From the NCBI RefSeq assembly GCF_014905175.1, contig NC_057792.1, forward strand, positions 18,544,963-18,608,962: a DNA stretch of 64,000 nucleotides, in the 5' to 3' direction. Made by a program: the position numbers and the translations under genes. Shown piece by piece: positions 14,710 to 27,900 of the stretch (the first letter of the stretch is position 1; each line of letters begins with the position of its first letter). Source of the stretch: Aphidius gifuensis (lineage: Eukaryota; Arthropoda; Insecta; Hymenoptera; Braconidae). The notes under the pieces were generated by a model. That model searched no databases, had not been told where the DNA came from, and saw only the letters and a list, made by a program, of their open reading frames with translations.

Positions 14710-17700
14710 CTACATCGACTCACCTCCCAGAAGGTCTCCGGGCAAGTACGAGTTGAGAGAACTTGGTGTAGTTCTTTGTGTATCACTACCATCAAGACCA
14801 GAATTACTCCATAGAGAATTTGTAACTGGTGAGGCACCCCACAATTGACTTGAGCTGCCACCCCATGTATCAGATGGTGGACCAGCTTTATTTGTTGGTC
14901 TCATACCCCATCCAGAACCACCAGATCCACCACCTTGTTGATGCTGTGCACTACCTTGGCTTAGCTGTTGTAACAATGTATGTACTTCATTGTCAACTGG
15001 TGATTCAGCAAATATTGTTGTATTGCCAAGAACACAATTATTAAGAGCTCCTTGAGCCTAATAATTAAACAAAAAAAAAAAAAATAGTAAAAAACATAAT
15101 TTAATTAGTAATCAATATTAATTTACAAATAGAAAAAAAATAATATATATTTAATTATTTACCTTGCTTGCTTCGTCACGTGTTGAGTATTTTGTAAGAG
15201 CAATTCCGTGATTCAGGTACAAACGAAAATCTTGAACAGGACCATGTTGCATACATAATGTTTTTAATGTTGATCCATCAATTTGTGGTGTTAAATTTTT
15301 TAATAACAACCAAGTACCAGAAACAAGCCATCCACCATTTCCTCCATTACCACCATTACCACCGCCAACACTACCAACACCTGATTGAAGTCCCCATGAA
15401 CTTGATGATCGACTAACACCACCTAATCCAGTCCAGCCATTACTTGCATTACCACCACCGCCACCACCACCACCTCCACCATTACCACCACTAACTCCTT
15501 TACCAACAAGACCAGGTGGTGGTCCTTGACGAGCTTTATTCATTGGTACACCCCATAATTCTGATGTTACAGCTGTTGGTGGTGGTGCAGAATCTGTCCA
15601 TGTATTTTTAGAGCTATAAAATAATAATAATAATAATATATTAATTATTAATAATTATATATAAAAATTGTTTAATAATTATGAAAATTATTCAAATTAA
15701 CTAACCTGCCAAATGCACTTGGTGTTGTTGCTGTTGGAGGTGGATTAAAAGTCCATGTAGAATTACTAAGACTAGGAATTGATGTATCAACATTTTGTGC
15801 CTGTGGTGGAGGTGAAGTTTTTGAACTTGATGAAAATATTGCATCAGCATCTTTGATGGCAGCTAATGAAAGTGATCTTACCACAGAACCAGGTGTTATA
15901 CTTGGATCATCTTCAATACTCTTCATCTTAATTAAATAATAATAAAAAACATATATTAAATATATGAATTATGATTGAATATAATATTGAATAATTACCT
16001 TCCATGGTTTTCCTGGTTCAAATTCAGGCACAAGATCATTAAATGCTGCACTACCTGGTTGCCAATCTTTTCCATCAGTTGCATCATTATTAACAGCATC
16101 AGGCCAACCAGAATCACCGAGTCTTGTTGACCATGTACTATCACCTTGTCCTAATAGAGGATTCATATTTGGACTACCATGTGTATGTGGTGCTTGTAGT
16201 GGTTTACTTGTTGTACCAGGTGCACGTGAAAATTCATTACCAGTTATATCAATGTCTTTATCAAGTGATGGTAATTTCCATTGATTGAGTCTTGATCCTT
16301 GTTGGCTCAATGGTTGTTCTTTATTCATTCCCAAATCACTAAAACTATTTTGTAATACTGACATTGGATCATGTACTGATGGTTTATAATAATCAGACTG
16401 TGATTGAGCTGGATGTTGTTGTTGCTGCTGTTGTTGCTGTTGTTGTTGTTGCTGTTTCATAAATGTAGCTTGTTGTATAGCAATTTGATTTTGTAAATTT
16501 GAAATTTGCTGTTTGGTTTTTGTTATTTGTACACTTATTTGTAAAACAGTTTGACTATTAACTTTAAGTGTACTTTGTACTGAATGTTGTTGATGAAGTT
16601 GTTGTAAAACTTTAATTTGTTGCAACAATTGATTCAATAATATAAGTGTTGGTGGTGCCAATGGTTGATTCAATATTTGTTGATTAAGATAACCTTCTTG
16701 AACAGCCAGTTGAATTTGTTGTACAAGCATACGAAGTTGTTGAGTGCTTGGTGGATTTTGTGGTGTTCTCGATGCCTAGAATAATTTTATTTTCATATTA
16801 GTTTATTATTCAATGTCTTCTTTAATATGTCTAGTTGTTATTTTCTTTTTTGTTTATTAGGGCTTACACTACATGCGATTGACCAAAAATAAAAAATAAA
16901 AAAAAAAGCAGGCAAGCACATAAAAGCTTAAGCAGATGATGCATTGAAAAAAAAAAAATTAAAATTAACATGCAGCTGAAAAATAAAAAAACAACAAGTA
17001 TAATTAGATGATAAAAGAAAAAATTAAAATAATAAATAAGAAATATAAGCAAAAAAATTAAAGCAAGCATTAAAATATAAATCTTGAATTTTCTAATATC
17101 CATTGTGCTAACAAAGAGGATATCTAAATAATAAGACGACATTAATAAGTTGCTTGATGTGTTGTGTGTTGATCATGTCAGGTTATTCACCTGGTTAAAG
17201 GGTGGCTGAGATGGATTGGCATTTGATTGTTGTTGATGCTGTTGCAATTGAACTGCATTCTGTTGTTGCTGTTGCTGTTGTTGTTGATGCTGCTGCTGTT
17301 GTTGCTGTTGCTGCTGTTGTTGTTGTTGTTGCTGTTGAAGTTTCAATAGACTGGCACTAGCTACTGAAGCACTAACGCCTCCAGTTGCTGTTCCACTAGG
17401 CCGCACAGCGAGGCATTCTCCCTGTATTACATATCAACACTGTTGTACCCGAATGCCCGAATCTCCAAGGCCACATGCCATTTTTCTTTTCCTTTTATCT
17501 CTTATTATTATTTAATTTTTTCTTTTTTTTTTTTTTTTGTTAACATGTATATTTTCACAAAGAATACAGTCAAATTAATAATTTTATCATCACAAAGTAT
17601 TTTTATAAAAAAAAATAAACTGTATTCAATTTATTTGACTGTATTGATTGATTTACACAAATAATCTGTAAAATCACCCTCACTATGAGACTATAAACCA

Positions 17701-20700
17701 ATCCAATGATGTCATTATGAGTTAATTAGTAATTTAATTTGTTTAAATCCAAACAAAAAATTTAAAAAAATATATATAATATTTAAACTTAACACACACA
17801 CACAACCCCATTAGATATTTTTTGTTAAATATTTCAATTCCAGTATTATCCATTTAAAATAAAAAATGAAAAAAAATAAAACCAATTAACAGATAGTGAA
17901 AATAAAGTAGAAGAAATGAGCAAACATAGTATGCTCCGCACTCAAGTCCGAAACCAGGAAATATAATAATTTGTAATTGTTTATAGTTGAATGATATATT
18001 ATAATTGTCATGATTAATTGATGATGACAACAAATTAAATAAACTTACCGGTGGAAATATTTGTTGTGCAACATGACTGAATTTTGGATATGCTGATGAC
18101 ATTGATGATTGATTATTTGGATCATAATTTGATGGTCCATCATGACGACGCCATTGATCTAATGAACGTACTTGTCCTAAAAGTTCTTGTGCTTCATCTC
18201 TATTCATTTCACGACTTCTCAAAGCTGTTTCAACATCTTCTTTCTATTTTTTTTTTTGAAATAAAATAATAATTAATTGTTTTATTTAATTTAATGTTTT
18301 AAATTAAATAAAAATCAAGAAAATTAATTTTTTTCTTACCTTGTAACCCAAATCGCAGAGATAACGGAACTCTCTGCTGTTCCAAATAATTTCTTTAGTT
18401 AATGTAGGCTTAACAGAATGTGCCCAGCTTGGTGTTGGTTCCATATCAGGTTCACCCCAATTACCACCAGGTCCCATTGGAGTTTTAGCTTTTGGTACTG
18501 ATGGACCATTCCAATTTGTTGGATTTAATTGTGGCTCATTCCATGATGTTGGTGTTTTTGGTTCATCCCAATTAGTTGTATCATGTGGTCCATCTCCCCA
18601 TGAACCATTTCTACCACCAGGACCACCTGGACCACCAGGATGTCCCCACATTGGTCCTCCAACATCTGGTTTCATTCCTGGTTGTCCACCATTACCTCCT
18701 CCACTACCAGGCATTCGATTATGTGGCATTCCAGGTGGACATTGCATATTACCACGTCCCAAATTTGGTGTTGGTAAATCTTTCCAGTGTGATACTTTAT
18801 TACTAGCCATTGGATTACCAACTCCTACACTACCAACACCAGAATTACCAAGTCCTACACCAGCACCATTGCTATTACCACCAATACCACTACCAACTCC
18901 ACCAACTCCACCACCAACACCACCAATACTACCATTACCATTACCATTACCACGACCATCACCATTACCACGTTGATTTACAGCTGGATTACCCCAAAGA
19001 CTTGTACCATCATCATAATTTGGTACATTACGTCGTTGTGTTGGTGGTGATGGTTCTTCCCAACCAGATGGTTTAATTTCTTTTGGTGGTTGTCCACCCC
19101 ATTGACTCATACTTGATGGATTTAACATTTTATTTGTTGGTGGTCCAGATGGATGTTGATGTCCACCCATTTGATGATGTTGTGGTGGACCAGGTGGTTG
19201 TCCCCACATAGCATCAGCACTTGCACCATTTAATCTACCAGAAATACCTCTTGGATCACCACGCATATCATTCATTCTTGGATCACGTACCATTGGATCC
19301 ATTGTACGTAAATGTTCTCTTGGATCCATTGACATACGATGATCACGTGGATCACGCATTTCACGTGGATCAACTGTTCTTAAATCACGTGGATCACGTG
19401 GATCAATTCTTGGATCACCCCAATTTGATGTTGTTTGTGAACCAGTTGTACCTGGCCATTGTGCTGTTGCATTTTGTTGTCCTGGTGCTGGTGCACCACT
19501 CCACATATTTGATGAATCAGCTGATTCATCATCTTCACCCCATGTACCACCAATATTTGTTGATGGTGTATGACCCCATGGTGTTTTAGCTTGTTGTTGT
19601 GGTGGTGGTTGTCCACCATTACGTAAATTTGCTTCCCATAAATCAGTACCATTATTAACTGGTGGTTTCCACATTGGTGTACCATCTTTAGCAACTGGTG
19701 GTTCAGGTGATTGTGGTACATCCCAATTTGTATCTTGATTAACAAATTGACAACCCCATCCTTCTGTACTAAATAAAGCTTCTTTCATTGTACTTAATTG
19801 TTCAAGTTGTTGTTTTGTTGATGGATTACTGCTTGTTGGACTACTAACACTAACAGTATTTGTAGCAGGTTGAGCATTTGAGCTACCAGTTACACTACCA
19901 CTTCCACTACCACTACTACTACCACTACTTCCTCCTCCTCCTCCTCCACCAACACCACTACTACTAGTACCACCACCGCCACCAACATTACTTATATTAC
20001 TAACACCAACACCAACAGCAGGACCAGTTGGACTTTGAACTGTATTATTATTATTATTATTATTACTTGTAATAGCTGCTGGTATTTGTCCACCATTATT
20101 ACCATTACCATTATTATTACCATTATTATTATTATTATTACTATTATTATTTGGACCAGTAGGTAAATTTTGTCCCTGAATTGGATTATTTGGTTTTCCT
20201 TGTGGCCATGAACTGCTTTGATTTTGATTTGTTGTTTGAGTTGGATTTGTTGTTTGTGTTACAACTGGTTGATTTGTTGGTTGACCAGTACTTATAACTT
20301 TATTAACAGTACCAGTTGTACCTTGTATTGGATTAACAGTTGTACCTTGAATTGGATTTTGATTACCACTTAATGGACGATTAACATTATTTGTTGTCCA
20401 ATTTGTTGATGATTGTGATGGATTACCAGGTGTACTACCCCAACCAGATTGATTTGCATTATTATTATTATTATTTGGAGTTGTTGGTGTTGTTGTTGTT
20501 GGTGTTGTACCCCAATTTGTACTACCACCACTTGTATTTAATGAACCTTCACCACCTCCAACAAGTGATAATATCAATGGTATTCCCCATCTTTTTTTAT
20601 AATCATTTATTGTATTGTAAATTTTCGATGATTGAGTATCATTATTTGACAATTTTGATGTATTGTCATTTGAACCAAATAAATTATTAAGAATTTCTTT

Positions 20701-22996
20701 GATTTCATTGCGTTGGTTTATATATATTTTTTCATTATTATTTTTATATTCTTGTTGATAAGAAAAAATAAGTTTACGAACATATGCAATCAGTCTTGTC
20801 CAATTTTGACTTGCTGTCAATGCATCAGTTGTATTTATTATTTTTTCATCATTATTATTATTAAAATTATTATTAAAATTATTGTTGTTGTTGTTGTTGT
20901 TGTTTTTGATATTAATTGATGATGATTTATTATTTGTCATAATATTAATATTGTTGACATTATTATTCATCTCGATAAGATAACGAGAAACAGGTACGCT
21001 TGTTGGTTGGGATGTGACGGTAGCTGATTGGCTTTTAAGCGTCATCGTAGGCTCGCAGGTAGTCAGTATAGGAATGTTGACGTTCGACCTGACATATTTT
21101 ACAATGTCATTATTATTATTGTTGTTTATGTTGTTGTTGTTGTTGTTGTTATCGTCAAGTCGAGCATAATGAGACGTTTCAGACTTATTGCTAGACTTAT
21201 CACTTATTTTAGACTTAGATAGAGACTTAACAATATTGTTACATTTATCAATATCAATTTTATTTGATATTTGATACTTATTATTATTATCATCATCATC
21301 ATTATCCTGAAATGAAAGAGCACCAACAGTGAATATTGTTGCTTCGGTACAACTAATACCATTACTATTATTATTAGTCATTAAATAACTAGTCTTGTAG
21401 CACACAGCGACATTATCATCATCATCATCATCATCAACACCATCAACAACAATATTACACTCTTTATTTTTATAATTATTATAAGCCTTATTAATTTTAT
21501 TAATCAATAATGGAACACATATGCGTTGCGTCAACTTGCCTACGGTGACGTGCGATTGAATAAATTGAGAAATAATTATTGGAGACAATGCTCGGACTTG
21601 AGTGAGATTATCAATGATAGATTGCAAAGTGTGGTCGGTGAATTCGTTATTTTTAACGATAATAAGCGTATTGGAAGAATAATAACTGGCTTTGAGATAT
21701 GCCATAATCATCATTTTAATATTATTATTAATATTATCATTAACATTATTATTATTATTATTTAAATTTGACACGAGTAATTTAAATGTTTGTTGTAATA
21801 GTAATTTATTATTATCGTTGTTTTTGTTGAGAATCATTGTCGAAAAATTTATCATCGCGTCAAATTTATATTCGAGAAAATAAACTGGTACTTCAACATC
21901 GTCAACGTCAGCATAACCATTGTCATAAACAATCATATAATTGTCAACAGACTTGGTTGAGCTGAGCAATATCACAGACTTTGATTTATTATAATTATTT
22001 TTATTATTACTTATTATATTAATATTAGCCTTAACTTTATAGTTGTTGTTGTTGTTGTTGTTGTAGTATTTTTTGTTGTTGTTGTTATTATTTTGATAGA
22101 TGTAACAATTATCATTGACAAGATTATTGAAATACATAAACAATCGATGGGTTGTTTCAGACTTGAGTATCCTAACTAGGCTATATTTTCCAACGATTGA
22201 AATTTGCATATCATTTATCATGTCATAATTACGTACACTTAGATTTAGTACCCTAATGCTTAGATAACTAAAGCTATTCTTATTATCACTTAACAGCTTA
22301 CACGTAGACTTGTACTTATCAGCAAAGCTGTTTAATTGCTGATCAAGTGAGTCTGATGTGTTTTGTTTTCTGTACTTGTGATGATTATGTTCTGCATTAT
22401 TGTGATTATTTAATTTTAATTTTATATCAATATTATTATCATTAATTTGAAGGTGATTTGTTGAATTATTATTTTTTTTATTTGTGATTACTGTAGCCAT
22501 TGATTGGCATGCCTCACCACCATTGGCAAAGCTAAGCTCACCTAAAATAACATTACAAAAATCTAATTTGACCAATTTACTTTAATTATTTTCTTCAAGA
22601 GAAAATTTACAAAATTATGAATAATTTATTTATTTAGAATGATAATTTTATGCTTTTGATGACTTACCAAATTGGTGTGGCAGGACGGTTAAGAAGTCAT
22701 TGGTGGCGATAGCTTTGGGGTGGCTGGTAAGTGCTGCCATCATGCTGCTGCTGCTGTTTATGAATTCGTTATCACAGTGTCTAGCATGCTCAGGTCGTTT
22801 CTCTTCCCGCGCCCCACTCAGACTACTTTCCTCTAATACTACATCCCACTAAATAACAAAAAAAAAAATCAACAATAATTATTTCAAATAAATAAATATA
22901 AATCAATTAATTTAATGCAATACTTGCCTTGGAATTTTGTACGAAGGCATTTGTTTCGATAGAAATCTCATGTGAACTATTATTGTGGGGAAACAT
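14710..22996 (-). CDS. gw: gawky / GW182 (TNRC6-type) microRNA silencing scaffold
   Basis: GW182 links Argonaute in cytoplasmic RNPs to poly(A)-binding protein and the deadenylases. Coding exons in transcription order are 22996-22928, 22848-22668, 22541-18340, 18243-18049, 17421-17191, 16775-15999, 15926-15706, 15613-15163 and 15057-14710. All junctions keep one frame, giving about 2224 aa, longer than fly gawky. Visible parts in order: an Asn-rich region (about residues 84-730); a long Gly/Ser/Asn region rich in WG/GW, including KEALFSTEGWGCQFVNQDTN; a UBA-like exon (KEDVETALRSREMNRDEAQE); poly-Gln tracts; a PAM2-like motif (LVPEFEPGKPWK); an RRM (LLLKNLTPQIDGSTLKTLCM); and a C-terminal W-rich silencing region ending in GGESM. 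The first intron has a GC donor. The start is the first in-frame ATG after an upstream in-frame TGA. A further 5' exon or an internal start is possible. Family certain; the N-terminus is less sure. Confidence 0.93.
16776..17190 (-). other. gawky intron 5
   Basis: Intron between the poly-Gln exon and the next Gln-rich exon, donor CCAG|GTGAAT, acceptor TTCTAG|GCATCG on the minus strand. No coding or repeat signal was seen inside; an ORF of hydrophobic residues here is AT-rich noise. Confidence 0.75.
17221..17345 (-). repeat. Poly-Gln CAG/CAA repeat in gawky exon 5
   Basis: CAG and CAA codons alternate irregularly and encode about 17 Gln, His, then 9 Gln, followed by a second Gln/His patch. The mixed codons suggest selection for Gln rather than a freshly expanded pure triplet. 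A shorter mixed tract lies in exon 6 at about 16415-16455. Q-rich segments between UBA and RRM are usual in GW182 proteins. Confidence 0.85.
17422..18048 (-). other. gawky intron 4
   Basis: Intron between the UBA exon (donor CACCG|GTAAGT) and the poly-Gln exon (acceptor TACAG|GGAGAA). It holds a short CA repeat near 17790-17803 and nothing else that can be named. Confidence 0.75.
20590..22541 (-). other. gw: Asn-rich N-terminal extension of gawky
   Basis: This is the 5' part of the 4.2-kb third coding exon, about 650 codons that are open in frame with the WG-rich part. It is dominated by Asn, Asp, Lys and Ser runs with islands of ordinary sequence such as THRLFMYFNNLVND, LTQVRALSPIIISQFIQSHV and NWTRLIAYVRKLIF. 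It contains almost no GW/WG pairs until KRWGIP near 20590. An ORF this long cannot be chance in such AT-rich DNA. A role, such as condensate formation, would be speculation. Confidence 0.6.
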
Positions 22997-24419
22997 TGGG
23001 CTCAGTTGTTCTTTGGCAGGCAATGCATAGAAACCCAGATCTCATAGATTATCACTATCAGTGCGCTCCTAGCTCCATGCCAATCTATGCAAATATAAAA
23101 ACAACAACAAACTATTATTATTATTTTTTAAATAACACACAAATTTGCTGTCTTTCTCTCTCTCTTGTTTAAACAACAATTCGAGTATAAAATATTTATA
23201 AAAATTTAATGGTTGTTTGATGAACAAGTGTCAAGGGGAAGAGGGAAATATACTCTGATAATTTTCAGTCTGTCACAAGATAAGATAACAAAATCATTCG
23301 AGGCGTCTACATATTAAAATAATAAAATATAAAATTTACAAATTGTCATGATTTTATTATATTATTAAATTTGACAATAAATTGACAATCATTTGAGATA
23401 TTTAAAGAGAAAAACTGACAAAAATAAAATGCATTTGTTGTATTGATTTTTTTCTTTTTTTTCTTGTGAAAAAATAAAGTAAAATAAAAAAATTCGAAAC
23501 AGTAATATGAATTATTCTGGGGATATTTATTTATTTATTTTTTTACTCAAATAAAATTTGGAGCATTGCCTATTTAGTGAAAAACAAAATAAAAAAAAAA
23601 TTTATTTAATATATTATTTACTATTTTATAATATGTGGACCAAGATTAAAAAAAATAAAAATAAATCTGCAATGTTGCCTTTTTTTTCCCCAAGAAATTC
23701 TCTTTATCCCCCGCCATTTTTAATTTTATTTTATCTCTTGACCGTCTTGTCCGGTAATTTACTCGCTCCATTCGTTGTATTTGTGATTTTCGAAAGGTCA
23801 GCCAGCAATTCCGAGGTAAAGTGAGTTGCAAAAGAGGTATCAACTAATGAGCCAGTAAAAAAAAAAAAAAAAAAAAAGAAAGAGAGAGAAGACTATTATA
23901 TCACAGAATAAAACGTCGCAAATGCTTGCGTGGCGTGCATACATTGTTGTATATTTTATAATAAATATTCTAATCTTATTTATACATCAAAAAAAAAAAA
24001 AATAATAATAAAACCAAGTCAAAAAAAAAAAAAAAATAAATAAAAGTATCAGATAACTTGCTATCAATGTAAAAACATAATTACGTAAAAAAAAAAATAT
24101 ATAATTGTTATTAAAAAAAAATAATAAACAACATTCAAGAGAAAGTCAATGAAAAAAATATTTTTTTAAAAAAAATAGTGAGTAGAGTTTTTTTTTTCGG
24201 AGCAACACTGTACAACACTGTACAACACTGCACAAAATAACTCAGTAAATCCGACATGAATTATCCACTGTTTCAACAAACACCACCACTTAATAATAAT
24301 TGTATAAAATTATTACATAAAACCTCACTATTATTTAACAATAAAAACAAAATAAAAATTAATTTTTTTTTTTTGGATTATAATTTAATTATTATTAAAC
24401 TTACAAATTTGGGTCCTGA
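22997..24419 (-). other. gawky 5' leader region
   Basis: Sequence upstream of the chosen gawky ATG. The frame stays open for about 15 codons above the ATG (including FYALPAKEQLSP) and then meets TGA. An acceptor-like AG lies near 23092, and another near the TGA, so the leader is probably spliced, but no leader exon can be fixed. A short direct repeat of ACAACACTGT/C occurs near 24206-24236. Poly-A runs fill much of the rest. Confidence 0.4.
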
Positions 24420-24970
24420 AAGAATAAAAAGCACGCACACACACAATCCGCACAGAGCTATTTTGCTAGCGCGGAATACCAAAGCGTATTACTCGCTGGT
24501 CGCGCTCTAATGTCGTGGCTATTCTCACGAGCGTTCCTTCTCCCGTACGTGCATACTTTTGTTAAATTGTGTTGGTTTATATTATAGTAGTAGTAGTGGT
24601 GGTGGTAGTGGTATTAGTAGTTGCCGTTGTTGATTGTTGTTGATGGAAATACACTTGGAAGTGGGAGAAATTTTAAAATTGACGGGAGAGAAAGAGAGAG
24701 AGAACAATCAAGTTGGCATATAAAACCAAGAGGTAATTTATAGAAAAAAAAATAATAAAGATAGAGATAGCCAAATAGAGTAAGACTGAGATAAAATGAG
24801 AAGCCACGTTTTGGAGCAAAGAACAGATTGTGCTGCCATTTCATTCACGACGGTAAATTTCATGACGTCATTACCGGCCACCAGTCGTATCATCTCGGTT
24901 TTATACGTGGCTAAAACGAATCTGGCAAGTTGCTGCGACCAATCAGCGACATATATTTAACAATAATAAT
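24420..24970 (-). promoter_or_regulatory. Probable gawky promoter island
   Basis: This stretch is clearly less AT-rich than its surroundings and lies upstream of gawky. It contains CGACCAATCAGCGAC (near 24938), a good NF-Y CCAAT box, and the perfect CRE-type palindrome TGACGTCA (near 24864). CG dinucleotides cluster around 24475-24550. A TAG/TGG trinucleotide run sits at 24586-24622. Assignment to gawky rests on position and orientation; no TSS element such as a TATA box could be fixed. Confidence 0.35.
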
Positions 24971-27900
24971 GACACTGGTTTTCACGTATTTTTTTTTTTT
25001 TTTTTTTTCTCTCTTTACCTGACACATTCGGCAATTCTCGACGTTCATCGCATAAATTCGATAAAACCCCAGATTCAGTACCATGACTCTTTCTTATTTT
25101 TTATTTATTATTTCTATCTCTCTCTCTCTCTCTTTTTTATCTATGTACTATCTATATAATTTTCATAATACAATATATAAATTTATGTTTGTTGTTAACA
25201 ATTATTTGGAGCATAATTACTTTTAATATTTTTAATTAAATATAACATTGTAATTTTTATTTTGCTATCTTTCTTTTTTTTTTTTTTGTTGTATTTATTC
25301 TATTTGGTTGGCAGTATTTTTTATATGAAATTTTTCTAAATTAATCTTGTTTTTATTAAGGTATGTTGTATGTTTGTTTTTCGAATTAAACAAAACAGGG
25401 ATGGGTCAATGATTACACGTGGGTAACGTGTAGTATTACCAACTTTGAAAAATTAAATTTTGCAAATATATCGTGTTTATTTTGTTGAGTTAAGGTTGTA
25501 TAATTAAGGTTGTTTATTTTTCTTATAAATTAATGGCATTAGGTCAAAATAAAAATATAAAATTTAATTATTATTTGTTGTTTAAATATCATTGTTTAAA
25601 TTTTACTTTGTTTATATAGTTAATTTCGTGAGAAGGTCAGGGCAAAATATAGAAATTAAAAAAAATGAAAAACAATTAGCTGATAATGTTGGTCTTTAGA
25701 AAAAAAAAAAAAAAAAACAAGCTTAGAACTAAAAAAACAATTTTTTTTATCTATTCAAAATTACATCCTATTCTTGACCAAACAAAATGCAAAATAAATA
25801 AATATCCTACACAATTTAAAATTGCATTTCCTAATGCAAAAATAAAAAATTAATAATTAATCTAAACCCAGCTAAACAAATAATTAAATCGATCTTTTTT
25901 TTTTATAATACCATGTCATTATTTATTACAAAAACAACAAAACAAATTGTCCTTGAAAACTTTGCAAATTATAAATTAATCATTATGCATATGAAACACA
26001 ATCAAAGGTGTCAGAATAATTTTGTTTTTTTTTTAAATTTTCATATAAATAAAAACAGCTAAATAATTAATAAACATAAATCAATTATTTTCATTAATAA
26101 AATTAATACAAAAATACATTTTTCTAGTAAATATTTCGATTCTTTTGTGTCGAAACGACGTGACATTGAGAGAACATGTTGGGAGGTTTGCTGAAAACAC
26201 ACAGGGTATAGTATCGAATATTATTGATCTGTCAGGATGTACACTATGTGCAATTGTGCATACATATACAAGTGTCAATATAATAATAAACAATATATCA
26301 AAATTTATAAATTTTAAATATTTTAAATCACGTTATAGATGTACAATGATACCTGATGGATACCTGAAGAGTACCTCTGATAGCTAGCAAGTGCAAAAGT
26401 GGATCTATGCATCAGAAAAGTCAAGATGGCTTAGACCAAGTTTCTATATATATATAGTACATAGTATATATGTATTATATATATATCTATCTATATTATA
26501 CCAACATTGTAGTAATAGTCAACTGAGTTTTAGAGCTGTTCCCTTTAGCGCGCGTCTTCCCTTCTATACCATACATATTTTACTATTATATTTAGTACGT
26601 ATATACAACTGATAAATACGTACTTGCTATTCTGTTTATTTTTTTTTTTCTTCGCATTATTTTTTTATTGTTCCCAAGCGTAATAATAATATAACAATTA
26701 CGTGCATTCTTAATTTAGCAGCCATGTGTATTTTTTTTTTATTTTTTTAAAAACAATTTGTTCATCATTTTTTTGTTATTGCCAAATAATTTTAGATGAT
26801 AATTAAATATGATGGATTGTTTATCTTAATTTTTTTGATATTTTAAATGGTAAATTTTGGTTTTAATTAATAAAAAATAAATTATTAAAAGCGCGCGCAT
26901 CTTTCCTTGGCGAGCTTGATATGTCGATTGTGACGCATTATTTTGCAAATCAACCAAGCACATCATCATCAACATCAACATCATCATGATGATCATCTTG
27001 TGTCTCTTAGATAAATTCCATTTTCAATGTTTATGCCATTCTTCCCACATTCATAACAATATTTCGTCATACACACACACTCAAAGAGTATATTTTTATT
27101 TTGTCGAATGAATGCATCACGTGGATTTTATTTTTATAATAAAAATAACATTATGCATGTGTAAAAAAATATATATCACAATTATGTGATGTATCATAAT
27201 ACCTGTATAATGCATTTTTTAAAAAACAACATAGGGGTATTATTTAATTGACATAATGTTAAATATTTCTACATAGAAAAAAAAAATAACTGTTAATGTT
27301 TTTTTTTCTCCACTTGTTTTTGTTGGACTTGATGATGAAAAAATTTGACCACATGTATTACGCAATAATTGATGGTCTATAAAATTATTAAATTCTTGAA
27401 TCATAACAACGAGAAGTAAAAAAAAATAGACTAAATTGATAAACGAGGACAATTGTGTTAATATTTAATTAAAATTGATAAAATGGGGGAGAGTCAAGTT
27501 GACTATTTGATTGTGCATTAACACTCTAATTAATATAATATTTATCATGAAAATATCAAGTTAATCAAGAGAGAGGTGTAAAAATTCAATTGAAATAAAT
27601 TAATTTAAAAAAAGTAATGAATAAACAAGTGTTGATGTTGATGTTGTTGATGACAAGAGGGTTAAAAATAAAAGACAAAAAAAAATCATAAATAAACACT
27701 CAAAGTTGAATAAAAAATCTTTTGTGGATATATGAATTAATTGAATTTATCATTCGGTTGTTGTACATGCGATTTTATAAATGTGTATTGGTATATATAT
27801 ATTTGCAATTTTTAAACATGTATATATTATAGTACGTAGCTTGGCAACAAGCAGCATTCAGGCATCGAGTTGCGGGGCAAGGTCGACCTTCTCCCCTTTG

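Noticed and set aside
18576..19589. Plus-strand ORFs rich in His, Tyr and Leu opposite gawky exon 3
   Set aside because: They are antisense shadows of the WG/Gly/Pro-rich gawky coding sequence.
26145..26387. 80-codon ORF with somewhat balanced composition
   Set aside because: No domain, no splice signals in frame, and an overlapping minus-strand ORF of similar quality. Kept only as a GC-richer island.
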